Positions 16,655 through 25,975 of a DNA stretch of 64,000 nucleotides are shown here, one piece after another. The stretch is from positions 207,909-271,908 of the forward strand of contig JBOGNO010000004.1 of assembly GCA_050747245.1 (NCBI GenBank), given 5' to 3'. Within the stretch, counting starts at the first letter, position 1, and the number at the start of each line of letters is the position of its first letter. A program made the translations under genes and the position numbers. The notes beneath the pieces are model-generated. The model was not told the origin of the DNA. It did no database searches and saw only the letters and a list, made by a program, of their open reading frames with translations. This stretch comes from JBOGNO01 sp050747245. GTDB taxonomy: Bacteria; Acidobacteriota; Terriglobia; Acidiferrales; UBA7541.

Positions 16655-16698
16655 ATTGAAAATAAAGGGAAATCGCAAATTCTAATCGAGACACAAAT
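16655..16698 (+). repeat. 42-bp inverted repeat, downstream copy 2
   Basis: ATTGAAAATAAA (16655-16666), 14 bases, TCTAATCGAGACA (16681-16693), then CAAAT. Both downstream copies are followed by AAATGCG, so they are related over more than the core. Confidence 0.75.
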
Positions 16699-16798
16699 GC
16701 GAGTTAAGAATTGCAACCTTACAAGTCGCGCCTCGCACACAAGGGCTACGGAAGAACTTCAGGACCGAGGGAGGTGCTTCTAGAGCCGCGCCGGAAAA

Positions 16799-17788
16799 CT
16801 AACAATCGCGTTCGAGGATGAAATCGGGAACGGACATCAGCGCTCGACCATATTCCGAATCGCTGAAACCATTGAGAGACGATTTCGCTCTCGCCGCGTA
16901 ATCCCGCGCCAGATGCCGGGTTCGTTCGAGCGCGCCCGATTCCTGCACCAGCGCTGTGATCTGTTCCGGCCGCACGCTCTCAAAACCTCTTTCTTCCAAA
17001 ACTTTTTTCACCAGGCGCCGGCCCTCCGCGTGGCCATTCTCCATCGCGTAAATCAGCGGCAGCGTGACTTTGCCCTCTTTGAGGTCGCTCAGCACGGGCT
17101 TCCCGAGCCGCTCGGCCGAAGCGGTGAAGTCGAGCAAGTCGTCGACAAGCTGGAATGCGAGTCCCGCGTTGCGCCCGTATTCGGCGAGAGAATTTTCCAT
17201 CTCTGCGCCTCGCTGCCCCAGCACGGCACCCAGTCGCGCGCAGCCGGTGAAAAGGCAAGCCGTCTTGCGGTACGAAAGATCCGCGGCTTCTGCTTCGGTG
17301 ATGTCCATCTTGCCGATCTTCGTGAGCTGCAGGAGCTCGCCCTCCACCATGTTTTGGGTGAGGTCGATCAAGATGTCGAGCACCGCGAAATTCCGCTCCG
17401 CCAGCGCAATTCGGAAAGACTCCATGTACAGCCAATCGCCCGCGAGCACGCTCATATGATTTCCCCAGCGCGCATTCGCCGATGGACGTCCTCGCCGCGT
17501 ATTGGCGCCATCGATCACATCGTCGTGGATGAGCGTGGCGCTGTGAATCAGCTCCACAACCGCGCCCAACTGGATCGCGCTTGGGCCGCGGTATCCGCAA
17601 TACCCCGCTGCCAACAGCAAGAGCGCCGGACGCAGCCGCTTCCCGCCGCCTTCCTGGAGATAGCTCGAAATTTCAGCGATTGGCTCGATCGCCGCGCCAT
17701 TTTGAGCGGCAATCTCTCGCTCGACCTGCAGCAGGTCGTCGCGCACGAGATCGAAAATCTCCTTCACGGTCAAAGTGGAGATGGCCAT
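16799..17788 (-). CDS. Trans-polyprenyl diphosphate synthase
   Basis: 329 residues from ATG 17788 (MAISTLTVKEIF), the usual length for IspB/HepT-type enzymes; a longer frame to 17923 overlaps the upstream tatD-like gene and is not needed. The first aspartate-rich motif is in LIHDDVIDGANTRRG and the second in FQLVDDLLDF, the two Mg-pyrophosphate binding DDxxD sites. GGGKRLRPALLLL precedes them. It elongates farnesyl or geranylgeranyl diphosphate with isopentenyl units, most likely to make the side chain of a quinone; chain length cannot be read. It is the last gene of a minus-strand operon, 20 bp after the TatD-type gene. Confidence 0.93.
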   Translation of the reverse strand: MAISTLTVKEIFDLVRDDLLQVEREIAAQNGAAIEPIAEISSYLQEGGGKRLRPALLLLAAGYCGYRGPSAIQLGAVVELIHSATLIHDDVIDGANTRRGRPSANARWGNHMSVLAGDWLYMESFRIALAERNFAVLDILIDLTQNMVEGELLQLTKIGKMDITEAEAADLSYRKTACLFTGCARLGAVLGQRGAEMENSLAEYGRNAGLAFQLVDDLLDFTASAERLGKPVLSDLKEGKVTLPLIYAMENGHAEGRRLVKKVLEERGFESVRPEQITALVQESGALERTRHLARDYAARAKSSLNGFSDSEYGRALMSVPDFILERDC

Positions 17789-17808
17789 CCTCAGTTTTGC
17801 ATCAAGAC

Positions 17809-18615
17809 TCAAGCGTCTTGCGTTGATCCGGCTTGCACGGCGAGGCCGAAAAATCGGCGGAAATTCGCCGAAGTGGCCAAGGCAACCTCTTCCGACCGTA
17901 AGTCTCTCACATTCGCCAAGCACCGCGCTACCTCAACCACACGCGCCGGCTCGTTTCGCTTGCCCCGGAAGCCTTGGGGCGCCAGAAAGGGGGAATCGGT
18001 CTCGACAAGTATATGTTCGAGGGATAAATCCCGCGCGACTTCGCGGAGCGGCGCGTTTTTCGGATACGTCAAGTTCCCCGCGAACGAAATGAGAAATCCC
18101 ATATCGATTCCTTGCCTTGCTTCGTCAACTGTCCCGGTGAAGCAGTGAAGAATTCCTCCAATTCCGGAACTCCGCCAATCCTCGTCGAGAATTCCAAGGC
18201 AATCCTGCCACGCATCGCGGCAATGGATAATAATGGGAAGCTGCGCCGCGCGCGCCTGCTTGAGCTGACGCCGAAAAACTTTTTCCTGCACGTCCCTCGG
18301 CGAATGATCGTAGAAATAATCGAGGCCGATTTCGCCCCAAGCAATCACTCGCGGGTTGTGTGCCAAGCGATCCAGCTCTGCAAAATGCATTTCCTCCGCA
18401 AGCTTCGCCTCGTGCGGATGAATTCCCACGCTTGCGAAAATCCAATCGTGCTGCTCCGCGAATGGAATCGCCGCATCCAGCCGAGCGGGCCCCGTCCCGC
18501 TGCCTATCGCCAGCAGGGTCGCAACGCCGGCCGCACGCGCGCGTTCCAACATTTCGGCGCGGTCGTTCTCGAATTGTGGAAACTCCAGATGCGCGTGCGA
18601 ATCGATGATTTCCAT
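17809..18615 (-). CDS. TatD-family metal-dependent hydrolase/deoxyribonuclease
   Basis: 268 residues with the family's metal ligands: DSHAHLEF at the N-terminus (HxH), GEIGLDYFYD in the middle (Glu ligand), a conserved His in PIIIHCRDA, and ETDSPF near the end. The TIM-barrel amidohydrolase fold acts on DNA or other phosphodiesters, or in quality control; the exact role is not fixed for this family. It lies 27 bp downstream of metG, a very common arrangement in bacteria, and just upstream of the polyprenyl synthase gene. Confidence 0.93.
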   Translation of the reverse strand: MEIIDSHAHLEFPQFENDRAEMLERARAAGVATLLAIGSGTGPARLDAAIPFAEQHDWIFASVGIHPHEAKLAEEMHFAELDRLAHNPRVIAWGEIGLDYFYDHSPRDVQEKVFRRQLKQARAAQLPIIIHCRDAWQDCLGILDEDWRSSGIGGILHCFTGTVDEARQGIDMGFLISFAGNLTYPKNAPLREVARDLSLEHILVETDSPFLAPQGFRGKRNEPARVVEVARCLANVRDLRSEEVALATSANFRRFFGLAVQAGSTQDA

Positions 18616-18642
18616 CTGCGTCTGCGGAAAGATTTTCGCCGT

Positions 18643-20679
18643 TTATTTCAGTCGGGCTCCCGCCGGCACTTCTTCCGTGAAGGTGCACAACACGGGCTGC
18701 CCCTCCGGCCCTACCGACGCCGCCAGGATCATCCCGTTCGATTCCACTCCCCGCAGTTTCCGTGGCGCGAGGTTCGCCACCACAGCAACTTTCTTACCTA
18801 TCAGCTGTTCGGGCGTGTACGACAGGGCAATACCCGCCACCACCTGGCGCACTTCTTCTCCAATGTCCACCATCAGCTTGAGCAACCTGTCCGCGCCCGC
18901 CACTTTTTCCGCCGACTGCACCACACCCACGCGCATTTCAATTTTCGCGAAATCCTCGATTCCGATTTTGCCGCCAGCCGTTGCAGGTGCGGCCGCAGCG
19001 CCTGCCGGCGTCGCGAGGCTTCCCGAAGTTGTCTGCGCTTTTTGCAAACTTGGAGCGCCTACTGCTGGCGTCTTTGCTCCCGTTCCCTGATTTCTTATTT
19101 CTTCTTCCATCGCTTCTATCCTCTCCGAAATTTCTTTCTTCTCCACACGCGGAAACACGGCCTCCGGCTTTCCGATTCTTGTCCCGGGTTTCAGTCCCCC
19201 CCAGGTCAATTGGTCAAAACCTCGGTCCTGAACCAAACCAGTTTGCCCAAGTTGCTCCCAAACTTTCTGCGTAGCTAACGGCAGCACCGGATGGGCGAGG
19301 ATTGCTACTATCCTCAGTCCTTCGGCCGCATCAAAGAGGACCCTTGAGAGCTCGTCCTTCCTTGCGGCATCTTCAGCCAAGACCCAGGGCTTTGCCTCCG
19401 TCACAAATTTATCGATGACGGAGATGAATCCCCAAATCAACTCCAGAGCTCGACTAAATTCAAATTTGTCCAGAAGCTCGGGAGCAATTCCGAGAATGCT
19501 GGACGATGCTTCAAGCACTTCCTGAGCAGGCAAACCAGTTTCGTGCGGGGCAGGAACCACACTTCCGCAATAGCGCTCAATCATTGTCAGGACGCGACTG
19601 GCCAAATTTCCCAGCCCATTTGCAAGGTCAGCGTTGTAGCGCGTAATCAGCGCATCGCGGCTGAAGTTTCCGTCCTGCCCAAAAACCGCGTCCCGCATCA
19701 AGTAATACCGCAGCGCATCGTTGCCCAAGACTTTCACAATCGGTTCGGGATACGCGACGTTGCCCTTCGACTTGCTCATCTTTTCTTGCTCGAAGAGCAG
19801 CCACCCGTGCGCAAACACTTGCTTGGGCAGCGGAAGTTCCGCCGCTTTCAAGAAGGCCGGCCAGTACACCGCGTGGAAACGGATGATTTCTTTTCCGATC
19901 ATGTGCACATCGGCCGGCCAGAATTTCTGAAAATCCGCGCTGCCGCGCTCGCCTTCTCCAAATCCGATGCCGCTCATGTAACTGGTCAGCGCGTCGTACC
20001 AGACGTAAAAAACGTGCTCTTCATCGTCCGGCCAGGGTATTCCCCACTTGATGGCCTTGCGGCTGATGGAAATATCCCGCAACCCACTGGCGACGAAACT
20101 TCGCACCTCATTCATGCGAAAATCCGGCTGCACGAATTTCGGATTCTCTTCGTAGAGCTTCAACAGATAATTCTGAAACGCCGACAGTTTGAAAAAATAA
20201 TTTTCCTCGGAGACAAGCTCCGCGGGTCTACTGCATGTGGGACAATCGGCGGGCTCTGGAGAATCGCTCACGTACAAATTGTCGTAAACGCAGTAGCGGC
20301 CTTCATATTTACCTTTATAAATGATTCCGGGCGAACGGCGCATGGTGCGGCGCACCAGAGTTTGTACGGCCCGCGCGTGTTCGATTGAAGTGGTGCGGAT
20401 AAAATGCGTGTAGCGGATGTCGAGCAGCTTCCACAAATCGAGAAAGATGCGGTGATTGCGGTCCACCAGTTCCTGTGGTGTGACTCCCAGTTTTTCGGCC
20501 GCGCGCTCGATATTCACTCCGTGTTCGTCCGTGCCCGTCAAGTAGGCGACGTCGTATCCGCGCATTTTTTTGTAACGCGCGATCGCATCGCACACAATCG
20601 TCGTGTAGGCGGAGCCAACGTGGGGCCGCGAATTCGCATAGTAGATCGGCGTGGTCAGATAAAACTTGGGCTTGGCCAT
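18643..20679 (-). CDS. metG: Methionyl-tRNA synthetase with fused C-terminal tRNA-binding domain
   Basis: 678 residues. Class I signature at the start (PIYYANSRPHVGSAYTT, HIGH-type) and KMSKSKGN at about residue 300. A single Cys knuckle (DCPTCSRPAE) marks the zinc-binding insert. After a variable linker rich in Ala and Gly (about 535-575), the last roughly 105 residues form an EMAP/Trbp111-like OB-fold (IEDFAKIEMRVG to VPAGARLK) that helps dimerise and hold tRNA. It charges both elongator and initiator tRNA-Met; the initiator tRNA gene is also in this window (31716-31792). It starts 3 bp after the larC stop. Confidence 0.97.
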   Translation of the reverse strand: MAKPKFYLTTPIYYANSRPHVGSAYTTIVCDAIARYKKMRGYDVAYLTGTDEHGVNIERAAEKLGVTPQELVDRNHRIFLDLWKLLDIRYTHFIRTTSIEHARAVQTLVRRTMRRSPGIIYKGKYEGRYCVYDNLYVSDSPEPADCPTCSRPAELVSEENYFFKLSAFQNYLLKLYEENPKFVQPDFRMNEVRSFVASGLRDISISRKAIKWGIPWPDDEEHVFYVWYDALTSYMSGIGFGEGERGSADFQKFWPADVHMIGKEIIRFHAVYWPAFLKAAELPLPKQVFAHGWLLFEQEKMSKSKGNVAYPEPIVKVLGNDALRYYLMRDAVFGQDGNFSRDALITRYNADLANGLGNLASRVLTMIERYCGSVVPAPHETGLPAQEVLEASSSILGIAPELLDKFEFSRALELIWGFISVIDKFVTEAKPWVLAEDAARKDELSRVLFDAAEGLRIVAILAHPVLPLATQKVWEQLGQTGLVQDRGFDQLTWGGLKPGTRIGKPEAVFPRVEKKEISERIEAMEEEIRNQGTGAKTPAVGAPSLQKAQTTSGSLATPAGAAAAPATAGGKIGIEDFAKIEMRVGVVQSAEKVAGADRLLKLMVDIGEEVRQVVAGIALSYTPEQLIGKKVAVVANLAPRKLRGVESNGMILAASVGPEGQPVLCTFTEEVPAGARLK

Positions 20680-20682
20680 GAA

Positions 20683-21930
20683 TTATTTTTGTTTTTCGCG
20701 CTGTTTTTCAAAATGAAAATTTGCCGCCGCCAGCACCTGTTTGAGCGGCACGCCTTTTTCCACTGCGATTTTCTGACAGTCCTCAAACTCCGGCGCGGCA
20801 TTCAGCACAGTTCCATTCATGCGCGAAATCTTCATCCGCACAGTTCCCAGAGGCGTTTCAACGGGCAGAATTTCTCGCGCCAGGCACCGGCGCTGCACTT
20901 CGTACGTCCGAATGCCTATGGAGGTCGTCTCACGGAATAAGAGGTCGGCCAGGCGATCCGCCACACCCGGCTCGCACAGCAGCGTGACCAACTGTCCCGG
21001 CCGGTTTTTCTTCATCTGCACAGGAGTGGAAAAAACGTCCAGGGCACCCGCCGCCAGCGCCCTTTCCACGAAGTATCCGTATATCTGCGGGCTCATATCG
21101 TCGACGTTCGCTTCCATCACGGTTATCGTCTGTTCCGCCCGCTCTCCAGTCCGCGCCGAAATTGCTTCGCCGATGAAAAACCTCAGCACGTTCGGTTGTT
21201 CAGCGAGATCCGCCGAACCCGCGCCGTATCCCACGGCACTGACGCGCATCTCCGGCATGCGGCCGAATTGAGTGGCGAGTGTCGTCGCGATCGCCGCGCC
21301 CGTCGGCGTCACCAATTCCCTCTCGACTCCGCTCGAAAATGCCGGCGCTCCTCGCAGCAGTTCCGCCGTTGCCGGCGCAGGCACGGGAAGGATTCCGTGT
21401 TCCGTTTTCACGCGCCCGCCGCCCACGTCCATACGCGAGCAAGCAAATTCATCAATTCCCGCCAGTTCGAATCCGACAGCCGCTCCGACGATATCAATGA
21501 TCGAATCCACCGCGCCCACTTCGTGGAAGTGCACGTTTTCGACGTCAATGCGATGGACTTTTGCTTCCGCTTCGCCGAGTCGCCGGAAAATCCTCTCCGC
21601 GCGCTCGGCAGCCCGCGGCGCCAATTTCGCTGATTCAATCATCCGCAATATTTCAGCGAGCGAACGATGAGGGTGGTGCTCGTGATGCGCTTCGTGCGCG
21701 TGAGGCGCATGATCGCCGCTGCGCTCATGTTCGCGGCCCACCTTGACATGCACTTTGGTCGCACCAATTGCCTGGCGTTGCACTTTCTCCGCTGAAATTT
21801 GCCAGCCAGTCAACGGCAAACGGCGCAGCTGCGCCTCCAGGCGCTCAATTTCAACGCCGCAATCCACCAGCGCACCCAGAACCATGTCGCCGCTGATTCC
21901 GGAAAAACAATCGAAGTATGCTATTTTCAT
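20683..21930 (-). CDS. larC: LarC-type nickel-pincer cofactor biosynthesis protein
   Basis: 415 residues from ATG 21930 (MKIAYFDCFSGISGDM), which gives the conserved N-terminus; a start seven codons upstream is also possible. GDMVLGALVDCGV and VYxDVGGGRV-like segments mark the LarC (former DUF111) family. A His-rich stretch, with nine His between about residues 75 and 95, fits nickel binding. LarC inserts nickel into the pyridinium bis-thiocarboxylate cofactor used by lactate racemase and related enzymes. Here both halves are one unbroken frame with no programmed shift needed. No larA, larB or larE lies in the window; larC instead heads the operon with metG. Confidence 0.9.
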   Translation of the reverse strand: MKIAYFDCFSGISGDMVLGALVDCGVEIERLEAQLRRLPLTGWQISAEKVQRQAIGATKVHVKVGREHERSGDHAPHAHEAHHEHHPHRSLAEILRMIESAKLAPRAAERAERIFRRLGEAEAKVHRIDVENVHFHEVGAVDSIIDIVGAAVGFELAGIDEFACSRMDVGGGRVKTEHGILPVPAPATAELLRGAPAFSSGVERELVTPTGAAIATTLATQFGRMPEMRVSAVGYGAGSADLAEQPNVLRFFIGEAISARTGERAEQTITVMEANVDDMSPQIYGYFVERALAAGALDVFSTPVQMKKNRPGQLVTLLCEPGVADRLADLLFRETTSIGIRTYEVQRRCLAREILPVETPLGTVRMKISRMNGTVLNAAPEFEDCQKIAVEKGVPLKQVLAAANFHFEKQREKQK

Positions 21931-22032
21931 CGGCTGAGGACGCAGGGGCATTGCCCGCGCATTTACCCGAAGAAACGATACTATTCTCGCCTCAGTGCAG
22001 TGTCAAATCACCTCGAATTGATTGCAGGCCAG

Positions 22033-22452
22033 CTAAAACCACGCGCGCTCGCGATACGCCCGGTATCCCTCGCCGAACTTTGCTTCAAGTACCCGCGCTT
22101 CCTGGCGCATGCGCAAAAATTGCATCGGCAAAATTATGACGAACACAAGGAAGAAGATGGGGCGTCCAAAGGCAAGGATGAGTCCGGCGATAAGAATTGA
22201 TCCGAACAGATAGATTGGACTGGTGAACTTTGAATAGAGTCCCGTGGTCACGAGCGACCTCGCCTCGGCCTGGATGGAGAACGAAGTCCCCAGCTGGATT
22301 CTCGCCACGAGCCAGAGCGCCAGGGCAGGCAAGGCGATGGCCGTCCCGGCAATGCGCACGGCGCTCCAATGGCGGGGAAAAAGAACAAAGAGAGCGTAAA
22401 GCGCGGCAAGGAAAACGACGACTGCCGAAATGCGGTTGCCCGCTGCCTGCAT
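22033..22452 (-). CDS. Isoprenylcysteine carboxyl methyltransferase-like (PEMT/ICMT fold) membrane protein
   Basis: 139 residues from ATG 22452. Several membrane helices are visible (ISAVVVFLAALYALFVLF, AIALPALALWLVA, FLVFVIILPMQFL). The C-terminal signature of the family is present: RQEARVLEAKFGEGYRAYRERAWF-type end with the catalytic E...YRAY. Bacterial members methylate unknown, probably lipid or small amphipathic, substrates with S-adenosylmethionine at the membrane; they have no prenylated protein substrate that is known. The gene is divergent from argS with 131 bp between. Confidence 0.8.
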   Translation of the reverse strand: MQAAGNRISAVVVFLAALYALFVLFPRHWSAVRIAGTAIALPALALWLVARIQLGTSFSIQAEARSLVTTGLYSKFTSPIYLFGSILIAGLILAFGRPIFFLVFVIILPMQFLRMRQEARVLEAKFGEGYRAYRERAWF

Positions 22453-22524
22453 GATTTCCAGTGTACACCCGCGCGGACGTATCCATTGAATTGACCGATA
22501 CGCGGGCACGCCGATTGCCAATTT

Positions 22525-22554
22525 TTGACGCGGCCATCGTAAAATCCCTATAAT
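22525..22554 (+). promoter_or_regulatory. Promoter of argS
   Basis: TTGACG at 22525-22530, 18-bp spacer, TATAAT at 22549-22554, about 30 bp before the argS start. Both boxes are close to consensus. Confidence 0.75.
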
Positions 22555-22583
22555 CGCGGGATTCAATTTCGTTACGAGGAACC

Positions 22584-24572
22584 GTGTACAAGGGCATCGA
22601 AGAAAAAATCCGCGAATCGCTCCGCAAGCACATTCGCAAGCATTACCAGCTCGAAATCGAAGTGGTGACCGAGCGACCGCCGCGGGTAGCCATGGGCGAG
22701 GTCGCCTCGCCGGTCTGCTTCGAGCTCGCCAAGCGCCTGAAGCGAGCTCCGCGCTTGCTTGCCCAGGAGATTTCCAGCGCCATTCGCCTACCGGAAGGCG
22801 TTTTGCGCATTGAAGTCGCCGGCGGCGGCTATCTAAACGCTTACCTCGACCGCGCAGAATTTTTTCACGCTGCGTGCGCCGAGGTGGCTGCCGCACCCGC
22901 GCCCGTCGTCGTAACCAGCTCCAAAGTCATCGTCGAGCACACCAACATCAATCCCAACAAGGCCGCTCATATCGGGCATCTCCGCAATGCCGTGCTGGGA
23001 GACGCGTTCGTCCGTTTGCTGCGACACACCGGACACATCGTGGAGGTACAGAACTATCAGGACAACACGGGTGTCCAAGTAGCCGACGTGGTGATCGGTT
23101 TTCGCTACCTCGAAAAGAAAACGCCCGTTGAAGTTCGCGCGCTCGCCGAGCAGCCGCGATTCGATTATTACTGCTGGGACCTTTACGCCCGCGTCACGCA
23201 CTACCTGGAAGAAAATCGGGAACGGGGCGCACTGCGCGGTGAGGTGTTGAAGGGCATCGAATCGGGCGAGGGGCCCGATGCGGAGATCGCCGAAATTGTT
23301 TCGAGCGCGATTGTGCGTTGCCACCTGCGCACCATGGACCGCCTCGGGATTGAATACGACTTATTGCCGCGCGAAAGCGATATTCTCCATCTGAAATTTT
23401 GGGACGCCGCTTTCGAGCAGCTCAAGAAACTCAAAGCGATCTCGCTGGCTTCCAGCGGGAAAAACAAGGGATGTTGGGTGATGCAAGTATCGAGCGACGA
23501 AGAATCCGAAGACGAGGACGACGCCAAGATCATCGTGCGCTCGAACGGCACGGTTACTTACGTGGGAAAGGACATCGCCTATCACCTTTGGAAATTCGGC
23601 CTGCTCGGTAAGGATTTCCATTATCGCCGGTTTCACAAGCATCCGAGCGGGCACGAGGCGTGGATTACTTCGTCAGAAAAAGGTGATAAAGGCGCGCCTT
23701 CGTTCGGTCACGGCACGGAAGTCTTGAACGTAATCGATTCGCGCCAAGCGTATCCGCAGAGAGTTGTTGCTGCGGGACTGCGCGCGCTGGGTTACGGCGC
23801 CGAGGCAGACCGCTCCGTGCATTTCTCTTATGAGATGGTGGCGCTCTCGCGCCGTTGCGCGGCGGAGATGGGATACGAAATTCCTCCGGAAGATGCGGCC
23901 AAGCCGTACGTAGAAGTCAGCGGCCGCAAAGGACACGGTGTCAAGGCCGATGACCTCCTCGACCGGCTGGAAGCAAATGCGCGGCACGAGGTGGATGCAC
24001 GCCATCCGGAAATGCCGGAGACACAGCGAGCGGAAAATGCTCATCGCATCGCGACCGGCGCACTGCGATATTTTCTGCTGAAATTCGCGCGCGGCACGAT
24101 CATCGCCTTCGATTTCAACGATGCGCTGAGCTTCGACGGCGAAACTGGCCCATATTGCCTTTATGCCGTGGTCCGCGCCCGCAGCATTTTTCGAAAACTC
24201 GAAGCAGAGCAAGGCGCCGCCAGCACACGCGGCCTCGAAAACGCTGCTGCATTGCCCGGAAAAATATCAACTGAAGTTTTAACGCGATTTCTCGAAGGCG
24301 CAGAGGGAAGCGATTTTTGGGAGCTAATTCTTTTGGCAGGCTCGCTCGATGCGCGCATCGATGCCGCGCTCGCCGCGCAGGAGCCGGCCTTCATCGCGAA
24401 ATATGCGTTCGAACTCGCGCAGCAATTCAATCTTTTCTATCACAAGCATCACATTCTTTCCGAAAAGGATCCCGCGAAGAAATCCTTTCTTCTCTGCCTC
24501 ACGTGGTTGGTCGAGAAAAATCTTGTCGGCGCGCTGCGGTTGCTGAGCATTGAATCCCCGGACGAAATGTAG
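22584..24572 (+). CDS. argS: Arginyl-tRNA synthetase
   Basis: 662 residues from GTG 22584 (GAGGA just upstream). The N-terminal additional domain precedes the HIGH motif (NPNKAAHIGHLRN, HIGH at 129-132). The KMSKS loop is not canonical; the equivalent position reads VSGRKGHGVKADDLLD, as in a known class of ArgRS. The C-terminal all-helical DALR anticodon-binding domain ends the protein. It charges tRNA-Arg, including the tRNA-Arg(ACG) encoded at 47496-47572. A short acidic insert (SSDEESEDEDD) lies at about residue 304-314. Confidence 0.95.
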   Translation: MYKGIEEKIRESLRKHIRKHYQLEIEVVTERPPRVAMGEVASPVCFELAKRLKRAPRLLAQEISSAIRLPEGVLRIEVAGGGYLNAYLDRAEFFHAACAEVAAAPAPVVVTSSKVIVEHTNINPNKAAHIGHLRNAVLGDAFVRLLRHTGHIVEVQNYQDNTGVQVADVVIGFRYLEKKTPVEVRALAEQPRFDYYCWDLYARVTHYLEENRERGALRGEVLKGIESGEGPDAEIAEIVSSAIVRCHLRTMDRLGIEYDLLPRESDILHLKFWDAAFEQLKKLKAISLASSGKNKGCWVMQVSSDEESEDEDDAKIIVRSNGTVTYVGKDIAYHLWKFGLLGKDFHYRRFHKHPSGHEAWITSSEKGDKGAPSFGHGTEVLNVIDSRQAYPQRVVAAGLRALGYGAEADRSVHFSYEMVALSRRCAAEMGYEIPPEDAAKPYVEVSGRKGHGVKADDLLDRLEANARHEVDARHPEMPETQRAENAHRIATGALRYFLLKFARGTIIAFDFNDALSFDGETGPYCLYAVVRARSIFRKLEAEQGAASTRGLENAAALPGKISTEVLTRFLEGAEGSDFWELILLAGSLDARIDAALAAQEPAFIAKYAFELAQQFNLFYHKHHILSEKDPAKKSFLLCLTWLVEKNLVGALRLLSIESPDEM

Positions 24573-24607
24573 TCGTTTTCTGCAGTGAATTCCCCGAGGA
24601 ATCCGAA

Positions 24608-25975
24608 CTATCGCCGATGCAGAACAACGCGAATGCCGTTCTTGGGCCGCAGGGTTACAGTTGGGAAAACCTCCACCGCGTGACTGGGGACAAGCGCCAG
24701 GTGAAACTTCTGCTCGATCATGGCCAGCAAAAGGGTCGCTTCCAGCATCGCAAAGCCCGCACCCACACAGACGCGCGGCCCTCCTCCAAACGGAAAATAG
24801 GCAAAGCGCGGAATTTTACCTGTGCGGACAGGATCTTCGCGCCAGCGCTCAGGATGGAATCGTTCCGGTTCGGGAAAAAACCGCGCGTCGCGCTGCGTGA
24901 GCCATTGCAAGATGAAAATGTTCGTGCCCGCGCGCACGCGGTAGCCGCCAATCTGGCAATCGGCAATCGCTCGCCGGCCAATCCCCCAGGCGGGTGGGTA
25001 GAGCCGCATCGCTTCCTTCAGGGCCATTTCCGTATAACGCAATCGCGGCAAATCTTCAACTGCGGGAATGCGGCCGCCCAGGACCGCTCTTAACTCCTCC
25101 GTCAGTTTCGCTTCCACGTGCGGGTTCTGAGCCACCAGATAACACGCCCAAGAAAGTGCGATCGCCGTAGTTTCGTGCCCGGCGAGGAATAGAGTCATCA
25201 TCTCGTCGCGCAACTGCGCGTCGCTCATCGGGCGGCCTTCCGCATCACGCATGCGAAGAAGCATGTCGAGCAAATCGTTTCGCGATTCCGGTGAGCTTCG
25301 TCTCTCGGCAATAATTCCTTGGATGATGCCGTTCAATTCGCGGACTGCGCGCGCTATACGCCACGTAAACGCCTCGGGAAGGTCAAAGGGAATCAGCAGC
25401 GCGAGACTGGCCGCGTTCATGAACTCGCCTGTGACAACCTCCATGGCCTCGCCAACTCGCTCAGCGGCGCCGGAGACTTGGGCCCCATAGAGGCACTGCG
25501 CCACGATTTCAAGCGTCACGCGCATCAGGTCTTCGTGGATGTTGTGTTCTTCTTTGTCGCGCCACGAGTCGAGCATGCGGCCAGCGGCTCCCGTCATCAC
25601 GGGCACGTAGGACAGAATGTTTTCGTGGCGGAAGGCCGGCTGGATCAATCCGCGTTGCTTCCTCCAGAAATCACCTTCGCTCGTCAGCAAGCCATGGCCC
25701 AGCACGCGAGCCAGGGCGCGATAGTCCGCTGACTTCGTGAAATTTCCCGGATTCGTCACCAGCACGTATTCGATGTCTCGAGGATTCACGAGCAAGCAGA
25801 CGGGAAGATAAGCAATCCGGAAAAGGACTACGTCTCCAAACTCCCTTGCGCACCGCGAATAGAATTCCAGCGCGTCGCGGGACAAATCCATTAGACTGCC
25901 CAGCGGAAATCGGCGCTTCGGCCCGGGCGGAAGCGGCAAAGTCATTTTTACCGTAGGTGCGCTAGTCATCACCAT
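24608..25975 (-). CDS. Cytochrome P450
   Basis: 455 residues with all P450 landmarks: I-helix oxygen-activation motif AGHETTA, K-helix ExxR (KEAMR), PERF-type segment (FHPERW), and heme loop FPFGGGPRVCVGAG with the axial Cys. There is no N-terminal membrane anchor, so it is a soluble bacterial enzyme needing separate ferredoxin and reductase partners, which are not nearby. It resembles long-chain or fatty-acid type P450s (CYP102/CYP4-like core) but the substrate is not readable. The first codons ATG-GTG-ATG give three possible starts within six bases of each other. Confidence 0.93.
   Translation of the reverse strand: MVMTSAPTVKMTLPLPPGPKRRFPLGSLMDLSRDALEFYSRCAREFGDVVLFRIAYLPVCLLVNPRDIEYVLVTNPGNFTKSADYRALARVLGHGLLTSEGDFWRKQRGLIQPAFRHENILSYVPVMTGAAGRMLDSWRDKEEHNIHEDLMRVTLEIVAQCLYGAQVSGAAERVGEAMEVVTGEFMNAASLALLIPFDLPEAFTWRIARAVRELNGIIQGIIAERRSSPESRNDLLDMLLRMRDAEGRPMSDAQLRDEMMTLFLAGHETTAIALSWACYLVAQNPHVEAKLTEELRAVLGGRIPAVEDLPRLRYTEMALKEAMRLYPPAWGIGRRAIADCQIGGYRVRAGTNIFILQWLTQRDARFFPEPERFHPERWREDPVRTGKIPRFAYFPFGGGPRVCVGAGFAMLEATLLLAMIEQKFHLALVPSHAVEVFPTVTLRPKNGIRVVLHRR

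Larger units (their letters stand above)
16237..16798 (+). other. Noncoding region with repeated 13-bp motif, downstream of the restriction-modification gene
   Basis: 562 bp with no convincing gene. It starts with a good promoter (16263-16291) and a strong purine tract (AGGAGAGGAGG, about 16319-16329) that would suit an ORF from ATG 16353, but that frame gives only 42 residues with no recognisable features. TCTAATCGRGACA occurs at 16436, 16503, 16614 and 16681, and a weaker form at 16334. Two of these are part of the longer inverted element. It reads as the decayed end of a mobile element. Confidence 0.6.

Noticed and set aside
16436..16693. Possible CRISPR array (13-bp motif four times)
   Set aside because: Spacing is irregular (67, 111, 67 bp), the motif is short, flanking blocks are themselves repeated, and no cas genes exist nearby.
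16913..19278. Long plus-strand frames (411 and 388 codons)
   Set aside because: Antisense to the polyprenyl synthase, tatD-like and metG genes, which carry unmistakable motifs.
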